In this document: positions 9,003-16,820 of the stretch, one piece after another | How positions within the stretch are numbered: the first letter of the stretch is position 1 | Layout of the letters: each line of letters starts with the position of its first letter | Program-made: the position numbers and the translations under genes | Source of the DNA: Acidaminobacterium chupaoyuni | Lineage (GTDB): Bacteria > Bacillota > Clostridia > Oscillospirales > Butyricicoccaceae | Assembly: GCA_047936785.1 (NCBI GenBank) | Contig: CP176394.1 | Direction: 5' to 3' (one strand) | Length of the DNA: 64,000 bases | The notes under the pieces: generated by a model | Seen by the model: the letters and a program-made list of their open reading frames with translations, nothing else | The model's database searches: none | What the model was told of the DNA's origin: nothing

Positions 9003-9287
9003 ATGAAGAAGAAGAAAAGGGTTGGAATGCTGACAAAGATTTTTGTGGCGGTGTTTGCGGTATACGCCACTTATACTTTGGTTTCTTTGCAACTGCAGAT
9101 CAGCGCTAAAAAAGAAGAACAGACAAAACTGACCGCCCAGGTGGAAGAACAAAAGCTGCGTAATGCAGAGCTTTCTTCTCTTTTGGAAAGCAAAAATTCT
9201 GATGAATATGTGGCAAGGATCGCCCGCGACAAACTGGGATATGCAAGCCCGGGCGAGCGGGTGTTCGTGGATATTTCAAGTAAATGA
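9003..9287 (+). CDS. divIC: Septum formation initiator DivIC/FtsB
   Basis: A 94-residue bitopic protein: a basic N-terminus, one membrane span (about residues 9-28) and an extracytoplasmic coiled coil (about 30-65), then YVARIARDKLGYASPGERVF, the conserved end of DivIC/FtsB. It acts in the divisome with FtsL and DivIB/FtsQ. Its place between yabQ and an S1-domain gene is the standard Bacillota order. The final bases overlap a possible ATG for the next gene. Confidence 0.88.
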   Translation: MKKKKRVGMLTKIFVAVFAVYATYTLVSLQLQISAKKEEQTKLTAQVEEQKLRNAELSSLLESKNSDEYVARIARDKLGYASPGERVFVDISSK

Positions 9288-9310
9288 TTGAGAGGAATAA
9301 CCAACAGACT

Positions 9311-9724
9311 ATGGAGTTAACAGTCGGAACAGTTTATGAAGGTAAGGTCACCGGCATTACAAAATTCGGCGCGTTTGTGGCGCTGCCCGAAGGCAAAAGC
9401 GGAATGGTCCATATTTCGGAAGTGGCAAGCGCTTATGTTGAAGACATCCGCCAATATCTTACCGAAGGCCAAGAAGTCAAGGTCAAGTTGATCAGCATTG
9501 ACGACGCGGGAAGAATCAATCTTTCCATCAAAAAGGCAGCGCCGGAAAGACCGCGCAGCGTGACCCCGGCCCCCGCCCCGATGCCCAGCCGAAGCACCTT
9601 GCAAAAATCTGCCGATCTTTCTTTTGAAGATAAACTGAAACAGTTTATGCAGGCCAGTGAAAGCAAAATTTCGGATATGAAGCTGAACAACGACAGAAGA
9701 AACTCTAAGAAACGCAGCAGATAA
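9311..9724 (+). CDS. yabR: S1 RNA-binding domain protein (YabR family)
   Basis: A protein of about 137 residues with one S1/OB fold at the N-terminus (VGTVYEGKVTGITKFGAFV ... GMVHISEV ... VKVKLISID ... INLSIKKA), then a low-complexity Pro/Ala stretch and a basic tail ending KKRSR. This matches YabR and the polynucleotide phosphorylase-type S1 domain. The start is uncertain: ATG 9311 gives the usual family N-terminus, whereas ATG 9284 overlaps the divIC stop (ATGA) and adds nine residues. Likely translationally coupled to divIC. The exact role is unknown; the family is assumed to bind RNA or ribosomes. Confidence 0.85.
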   Translation: MELTVGTVYEGKVTGITKFGAFVALPEGKSGMVHISEVASAYVEDIRQYLTEGQEVKVKLISIDDAGRINLSIKKAAPERPRSVTPAPAPMPSRSTLQKSADLSFEDKLKQFMQASESKISDMKLNNDRRNSKKRSR

Positions 9725-9727
9725 CTA

Positions 9728-9762
9728 AAGGCGCAGCCTTTTCTCAGGGTTGCGCCTTGTTT
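9728..9762 (+). terminator. Terminator after the S1-domain gene
   Basis: AAGGCGCA / TGCGCCTT stem around a 15-base loop, followed by GTTTA; only moderately T-rich. Confidence 0.55.
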
Positions 9763-9767
9763 ACGCA

Positions 9768-9857
9768 ATAAAAAAGGGGCGCCTGCCAAACGGCAAGCGC
9801 CAAAAATTGGGTTGTGGGGATAAAGATATGAACGGTGTGTGAGAACTCTTTCTCACA
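9768..9857 (-). ncRNA. Candidate small RNA with its own promoter and terminator
   Basis: On the minus strand a sigma-A promoter (TTTACA 9891-9886, 17 bases, TAAGAT 9868-9863) points at a short unit. Transcription should begin about 9857, at the base of a perfect 8-bp hairpin (TGTGAGAA, loop AGAG, TTCTCACA; 9857-9838). An unpaired C-rich stretch with TATCCCC and ACAACCC follows, then a terminator hairpin (9801-9778; GGCGC-TGCC arms, loop GTTT) and six Us (9775-9770). Expected size is about 90 nt. No start codon gives more than a few residues, and no minus-strand gene follows, so it is not an mRNA leader. I do not recognise the family. Confidence 0.5.
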
Positions 9858-9862
9858 AACAC

Positions 9863-9891
9863 ATCTTATCATATTATCCATATATTGTAAA
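9863..9891 (-). promoter_or_regulatory. Promoter of the candidate small RNA
   Basis: TTTACA (9891-9886) and TAAGAT (9868-9863) on the minus strand with a 17-base spacer. It fires away from the fumarase gene. Confidence 0.5.
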
Positions 9892-9957
9892 GAGAAAAGA
9901 ATGTAAAATTTTGTAATAGGACGAACCGAGGTCCGCCCGCAGAAAGGAAGGATTTTC

Positions 9958-10800
9958 ATGCGTGAAATTTCAGCAAAAATGATTACAGAAAAGGTGAAGG
10001 AGGCCTGTATTCAGGCGAACTGCAAGCTGCCTTGTGATGTATTGGCGGCGTTTGAAAAAGGGCGTAAAGAAGAAAAATCCCCTCTGGGATGCCAGATCTT
10101 TGATAGAATGATCGAAAACGCAGATCTTGCGGCCCGCAAAGAAGTGCCCGTTTGCCAGGATACCGGCATGGCGGTGATCTTTGCCGAGATCGGCCAGGAT
10201 GCCCATATTGTCGATGGCGATTTTGAAACCGCCGTAAATGAAGGCGTTCGCCGCGGCTATATCGATGGCTATCTGCGTCTTTCCGTGGTGGGCGACCCGA
10301 TGCGCCGCGTCAACACAAACGATAATACCCCCGCCATCATCCACACCACCATCGTTCCCGGCGATCAGGTGCATATCGTTGTGGCGCCTAAAGGCTTCGG
10401 CAGCGAAAACATGAGCGCCATCAAAATGTTCACCCCCTCGGCCACACGCGACGATGTGGTGAATTTCATCGTTGATACCATGTCGAAGGCCGGTTCGAAC
10501 CCCTGCCCCCCGATGATCGTGGGCGTTGGCTTGGGCGGAACCTTTGAAAAGGCGGCCATTCTGGCCAAAAAAGCCATCGCCACTTCGCTGGATGCACCGG
10601 CACAGGATGAATTTTATGCCGAGCTGGAACGCGAGATCACCGAGAAAGCAAACAAGCTGGGCGTTGGCCCTCAGGGCTTCGGCGGCACAGTGACAGCCCT
10701 CAAAGTGCGCGTAAATGCCTTTGGCACCCACATTGCCGGCCTGCCCTGCGCGGTGAACATTGGCTGCCATGTGACCCGTCACGCGGAATTCACCCTCTAA
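9958..10800 (+). CDS. Class I fumarate hydratase/tartrate dehydratase alpha subunit
   Basis: A 280-residue Fe-S hydro-lyase alpha subunit. Three Cys-containing motifs expected to hold the [4Fe-4S] cluster are present: VCQDTGMAVIFAEIG (about residue 63), GSNPCPPMIVGVGLGG (about 182) and the C-terminal NIGCHVTRH (about 270). It would catalyse fumarate-malate interconversion with a beta subunit of about 185 residues. That beta gene normally follows directly; here the next gene is hpf, so the subunit is an orphan in this window. The start has GAAAGGAAGG upstream. Fumarase versus tartrate dehydratase cannot be decided. Confidence 0.88.
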   Translation: MREISAKMITEKVKEACIQANCKLPCDVLAAFEKGRKEEKSPLGCQIFDRMIENADLAARKEVPVCQDTGMAVIFAEIGQDAHIVDGDFETAVNEGVRRGYIDGYLRLSVVGDPMRRVNTNDNTPAIIHTTIVPGDQVHIVVAPKGFGSENMSAIKMFTPSATRDDVVNFIVDTMSKAGSNPCPPMIVGVGLGGTFEKAAILAKKAIATSLDAPAQDEFYAELEREITEKANKLGVGPQGFGGTVTALKVRVNAFGTHIAGLPCAVNIGCHVTRHAEFTL

Positions 10801-10844
10801 ATCATACAAAATTTACAAAAAGTTCGTGCATTTTCAAAAGAATA

Positions 10845-10853
10845 TGTTATAAT
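10845..10853 (+). promoter_or_regulatory. Extended -10 promoter for hpf
   Basis: TGTTATAAT with the extended TG motif; no good -35 is present. The ATG is 56 bases downstream. Confidence 0.5.
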
Positions 10854-10908
10854 ATACCCAACAAGTAAATAGGGCGTAGCAAATACATATTCGATAGGAG
10901 TGCTTGTA

Positions 10909-11442
10909 ATGAAGGTCACCTTTACAGAAAGAAAAGTTTCCGTTTCTGATGAATTGAAACAGTATGCTCAAAAGAAATGTGAAAAGTTGGATCGCTTTTT
11001 TGATAGAGACAGCGCCGCAAAAATAACTTTTTCTACTGAGAGAGGCAGGCATATCGCCGAGATCACTGTGCAGCACGCCGGAATGCTTTTCAGAGCATCG
11101 GAACAGACCCATGATATGTATGCTTCGGTGGATGGCGCGGTGGAAAGCATCGAGCGCCAGATCCAGAAGAACAAGACAAGATTGGAAAAGAAACTGAGAC
11201 AGGGTGCTTTTGAAAAGGCAGATGCACAGGCGAAGAGCCAGGAAGACCTTTCCGAAGATCTTTTTGATGTGATCCGCACCAAAGAATTCGAAGTAAAGCC
11301 CATGATGGTGGAAGAAGCCATTTTGCAGATGAATCTGCTGGATCACCATTTCTTCTTCTTCAGAAACCATGAAGAGAACGACCGCTACAGCGTGGTTTAT
11401 AAACGCAATAACGGCGGCTATGGTTTGATCATCAGCAAATAG
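10909..11442 (+). CDS. hpf: Ribosome hibernation promoting factor, long form
   Basis: A 177-residue long-form HPF. The N-terminal domain (residues 1-100) has the beta-alpha fold with KVTFTERKVSVSDELKQYAQKK, and the C-terminal dimerisation domain (about 120-177) has KPMMVEEAILQMNLLDHHFFFFRN and YKRNNGGYGLI. Long HPF joins two 70S ribosomes into inactive 100S dimers in stationary phase. The ATG at 10909 is 8 bases after ATAGGAG. It stands alone between an extended -10 promoter and a strong terminator. Confidence 0.94.
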   Translation: MKVTFTERKVSVSDELKQYAQKKCEKLDRFFDRDSAAKITFSTERGRHIAEITVQHAGMLFRASEQTHDMYASVDGAVESIERQIQKNKTRLEKKLRQGAFEKADAQAKSQEDLSEDLFDVIRTKEFEVKPMMVEEAILQMNLLDHHFFFFRNHEENDRYSVVYKRNNGGYGLIISK

Positions 11443-11456
11443 ACAATTTAACAATC

Positions 11457-11495
11457 AGCGCGGAGAAAGTTTTCTTTCTCCGCGCTTTTTCGTTT
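11457..11495 (+). terminator. Terminator of hpf
   Basis: A perfect 13-bp stem AGCGCGGAGAAAG / CTTTCTCCGCGCT with a TTTT loop, followed by TTTTCGTTTT. Confidence 0.9.
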
Positions 11496-11540
11496 TGAAA
11501 ATTTTCACCTCAAGGTGCGTCAAAATAACGGTGATGACAG

Positions 11541-11582
11541 AAAAGCCCCCGAAGCAGCGTTCAAGCTGCTTCGGGGGCTTTA
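11541..11582 (-). terminator. Terminator of the D-aminoacylase gene
   Basis: A perfect 17-bp stem (AAAGCCCCCGAAGCAGC and its complement) with a 6-base loop; on the minus strand it is followed by TTTTC. It faces the hpf terminator, 45 bases away. Confidence 0.7.
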
Positions 11583-11636
11583 GTGCGCGGTTCTCTTCAA
11601 ACGGTTTGATGAAACCGCCGAATCTTGACTTGCGAA

Positions 11637-13220
11637 TTATTTTTTCAGCAAAAACTTGCCAAGCAGCAACGGCGTCTGGAGACCGTCGCGCAGCGCGAAG
11701 CGGCCATCCATCAGCACATGATAAACACCCTGCGGCTTTTGGAAAGGATCTTCATAGGTGGCGCGGTCGGTGATTTCATCGGCGCGGAACAAAGTGAGAT
11801 CGGCCACAAGGCCTTCGCGCAAAACGCCGCGATCCGTCAGGCCCATAATCGATGCAGAGAGCCCTGTAATGCGATGTACGGCGATTTCAAGGCTGCAGAG
11901 ACCCTTTTCACGGCATAAGCGTAAAAACCGCGGGAAAGTGCCGAAATTGCGCGGATGGGGTTTGCCTTTGTTTTCATCGGGTGAAAGCGGCAGGCAGCTG
12001 CCATCGCTGCCGATGGCAAAATCATTTTGCGAAAGCATCAGATCCACATCGCTTTCGCACATGGCAAACGAAATGCAGGTGGCGCCGGCGTTGGTTTCCA
12101 CCGCCACGCGGGCGGCGGCTTCGGCCATCGAGCAGCCAAGCGCCCGGCTTAACTGCCAGATGTTTTTGCCATCGGCCGGGGGATAAGCGCCGTTGGTGGT
12201 CACCACATAAAGCGCCTCGCCGTCTTCTTTGGCGGCAAAGGTTTTTTCAAGTTCTTCCATCAGCTTTCCGCGGCGGGCGGGGTCTTTCAGCATGGCGACA
12301 GCCACCTCTTTGCCGCCTTGGATCGACCATTTCGGGAAAGAATTGGTGATGCCCGAGGAAGCGGCAAGATAGGGGTAGACATCGGCGGTCACGGCAATGC
12401 CTTTTTTCTGGGCATCATGCACGATATCGATATATTCCTGTGCATGGCCCCACGCGGCTTTGCCGCTGGCCTTAAAATGAGAAACATGCACATGGGCGCC
12501 GGAGGAACGATAAATTTCGAACATTTCATCCAGCGACTGCGGCGTTCCCAGCCCCTGATTACGCATATGCGAGGTGACGATGCCATCATGGCGGGCCACG
12601 ATTTCGCCCAGCGAGCAAAGTTCTTCGCGATCGGAAGAAACGCCGGGGGTATAGCCAAGGCCGAGAGAAAGGCCCCATGCCCCCGCTTCCAGATCGCGGG
12701 CCAGAAGGCGGCGCATTTCGCTGAGTTCTTCAGGGGTGGCTTTTCTGTTTTCATAACCCATCACGCCGCAGCGAAGCGCGCCGTGGCCGATCAAAGAAAT
12801 TTGGTTCGTGGCCATTTGCTTCCGGTTTTCTTCAAATTTCTTCAGAAAATCAGCATAGGAAACGGAAGCATAAGCGGCGGTTTCGCGGCCTGCAAACTGC
12901 TGAAGGCGGTCTAAATGCGCATCGGGGCAGGGATAAATGGTAGAACCGCACTGGCCGGAAACCTCGGTGGTGACACCCTGATAAATGCGCGATTCACAGC
13001 GATCATGCAGCAAAAGCGCCGCGTCGGAATGGGAGTGGATATCGATGAAGCCGGGGGCCGTTACAAGCCCTGCGGCATCCAGAACCTCGCGCGCTGTTTC
13101 CGCGGGGATCTTGGGCGCGATCGCCGCAATTTTTCCGTTGGCAATGGCCAGGTCGGCGCGATAGGCAGGGCTGCCTGTGCCATCCACGATCATACTGTTT
13201 TGAATCAGCAAATCATACAC
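11637..13220 (-). CDS. N-acyl-D-amino-acid deacylase (D-aminoacylase family)
   Basis: A 527-residue amidohydrolase that would release D-amino acids from N-acyl-D-amino acids. Metal-site motifs include GFIDIHSHSDAALL (about residue 60), the Cys-containing SGQCGSTIYPC (about 93), SHMRNQG, HVSHFKA and AIGSDGSCLPL. I chose GTG at 13220 because AGGAGGG lies 8 bases before it; an ATG at 13241 would place that ribosome site inside the coding region. Monocistronic, ended by a 17-bp terminator. The substrate could also be a dihydroorotase-like imide or a D-peptide; the family call is firm. Confidence 0.87.
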   Translation of the reverse strand: MYDLLIQNSMIVDGTGSPAYRADLAIANGKIAAIAPKIPAETAREVLDAAGLVTAPGFIDIHSHSDAALLLHDRCESRIYQGVTTEVSGQCGSTIYPCPDAHLDRLQQFAGRETAAYASVSYADFLKKFEENRKQMATNQISLIGHGALRCGVMGYENRKATPEELSEMRRLLARDLEAGAWGLSLGLGYTPGVSSDREELCSLGEIVARHDGIVTSHMRNQGLGTPQSLDEMFEIYRSSGAHVHVSHFKASGKAAWGHAQEYIDIVHDAQKKGIAVTADVYPYLAASSGITNSFPKWSIQGGKEVAVAMLKDPARRGKLMEELEKTFAAKEDGEALYVVTTNGAYPPADGKNIWQLSRALGCSMAEAAARVAVETNAGATCISFAMCESDVDLMLSQNDFAIGSDGSCLPLSPDENKGKPHPRNFGTFPRFLRLCREKGLCSLEIAVHRITGLSASIMGLTDRGVLREGLVADLTLFRADEITDRATYEDPFQKPQGVYHVLMDGRFALRDGLQTPLLLGKFLLKK

Positions 13221-13416
13221 TGTGATACCCTCCTGTTTCATCCATCAAAAATAAAATAACCGTTCTGCCGTATCTATAAAACCATACTTATCATTTTATA
13301 CTATCATCTTATCATATATTTTTGAAATCATGAGAAAATAAAAATGCGATAATCAACAAACTTTCCGGCTGATTTTAGAACAGTTTACACAAAATGACTT
13401 TAAAAAACAGAAGGTG

Positions 13417-13456
13417 AAAAAACGGCTTGCCCTCTTGAAGAAGGCAAGCCGTTTTG
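13417..13456 (-). terminator. Terminator downstream of the 13465-14580 gene
   Basis: A 13-bp stem AAAACGGCTTGCC / GGCAAGCCGTTTT with an 11-base loop, followed on the minus strand by a T run. Confidence 0.8.
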
Positions 13457-13464
13457 ATCGAACA

Positions 13465-14580
13465 TTATGCAATGGGAACGCCTGTCAGAATGGAATCGGA
13501 AGGCGCGGCGGTCAAATTCGCTCCGGGCTGGCGGCTGATGACAGCGCAGCCGGTGTTCTGGGCCTGTGCCGCGGTCTTCAAGGCCTGTAAAACGGAATCG
13601 GAAGGCGCATCCGCGATCAAAGCATCACAGCTTTTTGCCAAAGCGGCAACATCCTGAGCGGAAGCTTCGTCTTTCAGCGAAGAGGCGGCGCTTTCGGTGA
13701 GCGCCACAGAAATTGAGAAAGAATCACCGGCCGCTGTTTTTGCGGCCGCGGCCAGAGAAGAAACCGCCGCGAACCGATCGGCATCGCGATCGGTGACGAT
13801 CAGACTGGTTTTTCCCAAAGAAGGATATTGCAGCGCTTCAAGAACCGCGCCGTCAAAGCCCGCCGTTTTGCAATCGGCGATCAGCTGGGCCAGATAATCG
13901 CGAGTGGTGGCCGAAGAGGGCGCCAGCCATGCAATGTTGCGGCGATCCAGCCATACGGCGCCGCTGGCGGTGCGCAGCGCAGCATCGCGCAGCGCGCGGG
14001 GGGCGATATCATCGCGGCATACATCGATCACGGCGATGGGGGAAAGATCTGCCGCTTTCAGCGCGGAAAGCGCTTCGGCAGCGCCGTTGACGGGCGCCGC
14101 GGCAGAGACCTGCCCCGCATATTCGCTAGTGGTGGGGATCAGCACCTTGCCGTTTTGGGTTTTGATGGCAAGCGTCACCGTGTTGCAGCCCAAGGCTTTT
14201 GCTTTGGCGATCAGCGCCGAACGAACATTTTCCTGAACGATCTGAGAAAGGTCGGCTTCCATCGCTTTCATCGCAACAGGCTGGGCGGCGGGTTTTTCGG
14301 GAGGCGTCACGGCGGGCGTTTCTGTTTTATCCGGTTTGGTCGAAGCATCGTCCGCGGGTTTTGTTGCGGGCTTCTGCGTTTGCGCCGGCTCTTCGCGGTT
14401 CAAAAACGGAAAGTCAAAATGGAACCCGTTGGAGGTATAGACCACATAGCGCTGCAGGAAAAAGAAGCCGCAGACCAGCAGCACGAGAGCGATCAGAATG
14501 AAAATCAAAATTTTAGGGAAAGAAGATTTTTTTCTGCCGCGGTAGACATTGTGTGTAGAGAAAGATCTCTTTCTGAACAT
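13465..14580 (-). CDS. Membrane-anchored protein with degenerate GHL13 (DUF4015)-like domain
   Basis: A 371-residue protein with a basic N-terminus, one membrane span (about 25-45), a Pro/Thr/Lys-rich linker (about 65-105) and an extracellular Ala-rich domain. Alternating strand/helix segments such as ALGCNTVTLAIKT, DLSPIAVIDVCRDD and TAGFDGAVLEALQYPS resemble the TIM-barrel spacing of putative glycosidases of the DUF4015/GHL13 type, but the usual acidic motif (FDYIRFP-like) reads LEALQYP here, so activity is doubtful. Preceded by the rnf terminator and followed by its own. A wall-associated structural or binding role is possible; the domain match is tentative. Confidence 0.6.
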   Translation of the reverse strand: MFRKRSFSTHNVYRGRKKSSFPKILIFILIALVLLVCGFFFLQRYVVYTSNGFHFDFPFLNREEPAQTQKPATKPADDASTKPDKTETPAVTPPEKPAAQPVAMKAMEADLSQIVQENVRSALIAKAKALGCNTVTLAIKTQNGKVLIPTTSEYAGQVSAAAPVNGAAEALSALKAADLSPIAVIDVCRDDIAPRALRDAALRTASGAVWLDRRNIAWLAPSSATTRDYLAQLIADCKTAGFDGAVLEALQYPSLGKTSLIVTDRDADRFAAVSSLAAAAKTAAGDSFSISVALTESAASSLKDEASAQDVAALAKSCDALIADAPSDSVLQALKTAAQAQNTGCAVISRQPGANLTAAPSDSILTGVPIA

Positions 14581-14690
14581 GGTGGAATCACCCTTTCAGT
14601 GAAAATGGTTTGTCAAGCAAAAGCAGGCTCTGCTTATTTTAAGAAAAAACATGCGGAAGCATACATCGGTGAAAAAACAAATTGACAAAG

Positions 14691-14723
14691 AGAAAAAAGG
14701 CAGCGCATACTACGCTGCCTTTC
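14691..14723 (-). terminator. Terminator of the rnf operon
   Basis: AAAGGCAGCG / CGCTGCCTTT stem with a 7-base loop; on the minus strand it is followed by TTTTTTC. It lies 52 bases after the rnfB stop. Confidence 0.85.
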
Positions 14724-14774
14724 ATACTATAGGATATCGGACTTTTTTTCAACCTTTTCGGGAAAAAAGTTTGA

Positions 14775-15611
14775 TTAAAGGTCGGTATGCTGTGTTTTTG
14801 CGGTGGTTTGGCTGGCGCGGCTGATCAGTTTTCTGGGGCAGACATCGATGCATTCGCCGCAGTTGACGCATTTGCTGTAATCGATGGAAGCCAGATTGTT
14901 TTCCACATGGATGGCGTCATGCTTGCAGGTTTTCTGGCAAAGCATGCATCCGATGCAGCCGATCTCGCAGGCCTGGCGAACCACGGGGCCGCGGTCATGG
15001 CTGGAGCAATTGACGAAAACATCCTGTGTGTCGGCCACAAGGTCGATCAGTTTGCGGGGGCAGGCGGAAATACATTTGCCGCATGCCTTGCAGGCGTCGG
15101 CATCCACAACGGCAACATCGTTGACCACATGGATGGCGTCATAGGGGCAGACCTTTTCGCAGGTGCCGAAACCCAGACAGCCATATTGGCATTCCAGCGG
15201 GCCGCCGGCAACCTTAGAAGCCGCCAGACAATCGCTGATGCCTTCATACTGATATTTACGCTTGGCGTTCAGGCCGCCGCGGCAGTTCACATGAGCCACC
15301 TTGCGAACCTGCTCACCCGCATCCACACCCATGATCTCGGCGATTTTGGTGCCTACGGCAGCGCCGCCCACAGAGCAAAGGGTAACGGGGGCCTGACCGG
15401 CCACCACGGCCGATGCATAGTTGCTGCAGCCCGCATAGCCACAGCCGCCGCAGTTGGCGCCGGGAAGAGCTTCTGTCACTTTAGGCAGGCGCTCATCCTG
15501 TTCCACATGGAAGATCTTCGAACTGATGGCCAGCAGAATGCCAAAGAAAAGCCCCAGCGCCGATAAAGTGACAACAGGCGCGATAATTGATAATGTAAGC
15601 AAAGTCTTCAC
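14775..15611 (-). CDS. rnfB: Rnf complex subunit RnfB (multi-cluster ferredoxin)
   Basis: A 278-residue membrane-anchored iron-sulfur protein thought to accept electrons from ferredoxin into the Rnf complex. One N-terminal membrane helix (about residues 5-28) is followed by the CGGCGYAGC-type 4Fe-4S domain (about 54-60), a Cys-rich region, CEKVCPYDAIH and CKACGKCISACP, then CIGCMLCQKTC and CVNCGECIDVCP. Last gene of rnfCDGEAB, the order used in many Clostridia, and followed by a strong terminator. Confidence 0.94.
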   Translation of the reverse strand: MKTLLTLSIIAPVVTLSALGLFFGILLAISSKIFHVEQDERLPKVTEALPGANCGGCGYAGCSNYASAVVAGQAPVTLCSVGGAAVGTKIAEIMGVDAGEQVRKVAHVNCRGGLNAKRKYQYEGISDCLAASKVAGGPLECQYGCLGFGTCEKVCPYDAIHVVNDVAVVDADACKACGKCISACPRKLIDLVADTQDVFVNCSSHDRGPVVRQACEIGCIGCMLCQKTCKHDAIHVENNLASIDYSKCVNCGECIDVCPRKLISRASQTTAKTQHTDL

Positions 15612-15617
15612 CTCAAG

Positions 15618-16205
15618 TTAAAAGATTTTCAAGCCTTGGAAGCCCATGAAGGCCATGGCAAGAAGCGCGGCGCTGATCAGCGCGAAGGGGAACCCTTCAA
15701 AAGAGGGCGGGCATTCGGAAAATTCCAAGCGCTCGCGCACAGAGGCAAACAGAACAATGGCCAAGGTGAAGCCGACAGCGGCCGAAAGACCATAGACCAC
15801 GGAACCGATGAAGTTCAGATTCTTTTGCACATTCAGCAGGGTAACGCCCAAAACAGCGCAGTTTGTGGTGATCAAAGGCAGATAAATGCCCAGCGCCTGA
15901 TAAAGAGAGGGCATCAGTTTCATCAATGCCATTTCAACAAACTGGACCAGACCGGCGATGATGAGGATGAAAGCCACCGTCTGCATATAGCCCAGCTCGA
16001 AACGCATGAGGATATAATGGTTCACAAGATAGGTGGCGGCGGAAGCCAGCGTCATAACAAACATAACGGCAAGCCCCATGCCAACGGCGGTTTCGGTTTT
16101 TTTCGAAACCCCCAAGAACGGGCAGCAACCCATGAATTTAACTAAAACGAAGTTTTCCATCAGAATCGCGCCCAGCGAAAGGGAAAATAATTCGGCAATG
16201 CTCAT
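15618..16205 (-). CDS. rnfA: Rnf complex membrane subunit RnfA
   Basis: A 195-residue protein with six membrane helices, homologous to NqrE and RnfE. The N-terminal ENFVLVKFMGCCPFLGVSKK carries the conserved half-channel Cys pair, which in related complexes takes part in an intramembrane iron-sulfur site; LITTNCAVLGVTLLN is the second conserved Cys block. It forms the pseudo-symmetric membrane core with RnfE. Intergenic spacing to rnfE and rnfB is only a few bases. Confidence 0.95.
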   Translation of the reverse strand: MSIAELFSLSLGAILMENFVLVKFMGCCPFLGVSKKTETAVGMGLAVMFVMTLASAATYLVNHYILMRFELGYMQTVAFILIIAGLVQFVEMALMKLMPSLYQALGIYLPLITTNCAVLGVTLLNVQKNLNFIGSVVYGLSAAVGFTLAIVLFASVRERLEFSECPPSFEGFPFALISAALLAMAFMGFQGLKIF

Positions 16206-16208
16206 GGT

Positions 16209-16808
16209 TTATGCTCCTTTCTTTTTCAGGATCTTCTGGAATGCGGCGATCACGAAGCCGAGGGTCAAAAATCCGCCGGCGGGCAAAATCATCACCATGA
16301 TGGGCTGGAAGCCTGCGCCGAAAAGCGAATGGCCAAGCAGAGAGCCGCTGCCCAGAATCTCACGAATGGTGGAAAGGATGCACAGCGCAAAGGTGAAGCC
16401 GAGCCCCATGGAAAGACCGTCGATCATCGAAGGCAGAACGGGGTTTTTCGAAGCAAAGGCTTCTGCGCGGGCCAGAATGATGCAGTTTACCACGATCAGG
16501 GGGATAAACAGGCCCAGCGAATTGGAAAGATCGGGCAGATAGGCCTGCATCAATAAATCGATGGCGGTAACGAAGCCGGCGATCAGGGTGATGTAAGCGG
16601 CGATACGCACTTTGGAAGGGATCCATTTGCGCAGCAGAGAGATCGCGGCGTTGGAACAGATGAGAACGGCGGTGGCCGCAAGGCCCATGCCGATGCCGTT
16701 TTTCAAAGAAGTGGTAACAGCCAAAGTGGGGCACATGCCGATCAGCTGAACAAGAACAGGGTTATTGGTGATAACGCCTTCAAAAAGTTGTTTTCCGAAA
16801 TTTTTCAT
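16209..16808 (-). CDS. rnfE: Rnf complex membrane subunit RnfE
   Basis: A 199-residue protein with six membrane helices, a paralogue of RnfA. The signature NPVLVQLIGMCPTLAVTTSLKN and LIVVNCIILARAEAFASKNP hold the conserved Cys residues and polar helix residues. It pairs with RnfA in the ion-conducting core that couples ferredoxin:NAD+ electron transfer to Na+ or H+ export. The ion cannot be read from this sequence by eye. Confidence 0.95.
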   Translation of the reverse strand: MKNFGKQLFEGVITNNPVLVQLIGMCPTLAVTTSLKNGIGMGLAATAVLICSNAAISLLRKWIPSKVRIAAYITLIAGFVTAIDLLMQAYLPDLSNSLGLFIPLIVVNCIILARAEAFASKNPVLPSMIDGLSMGLGFTFALCILSTIREILGSGSLLGHSLFGAGFQPIMVMILPAGGFLTLGFVIAAFQKILKKKGA

Positions 16809-16820
16809 AACCGCTCCTCC

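Noticed and set aside
9744..9959. 71-residue minus-strand frame over the small RNA candidate
   Set aside because: It starts upstream of the predicted transcript, has no ribosome site, and crosses both the terminator hairpin and the yabR terminator.
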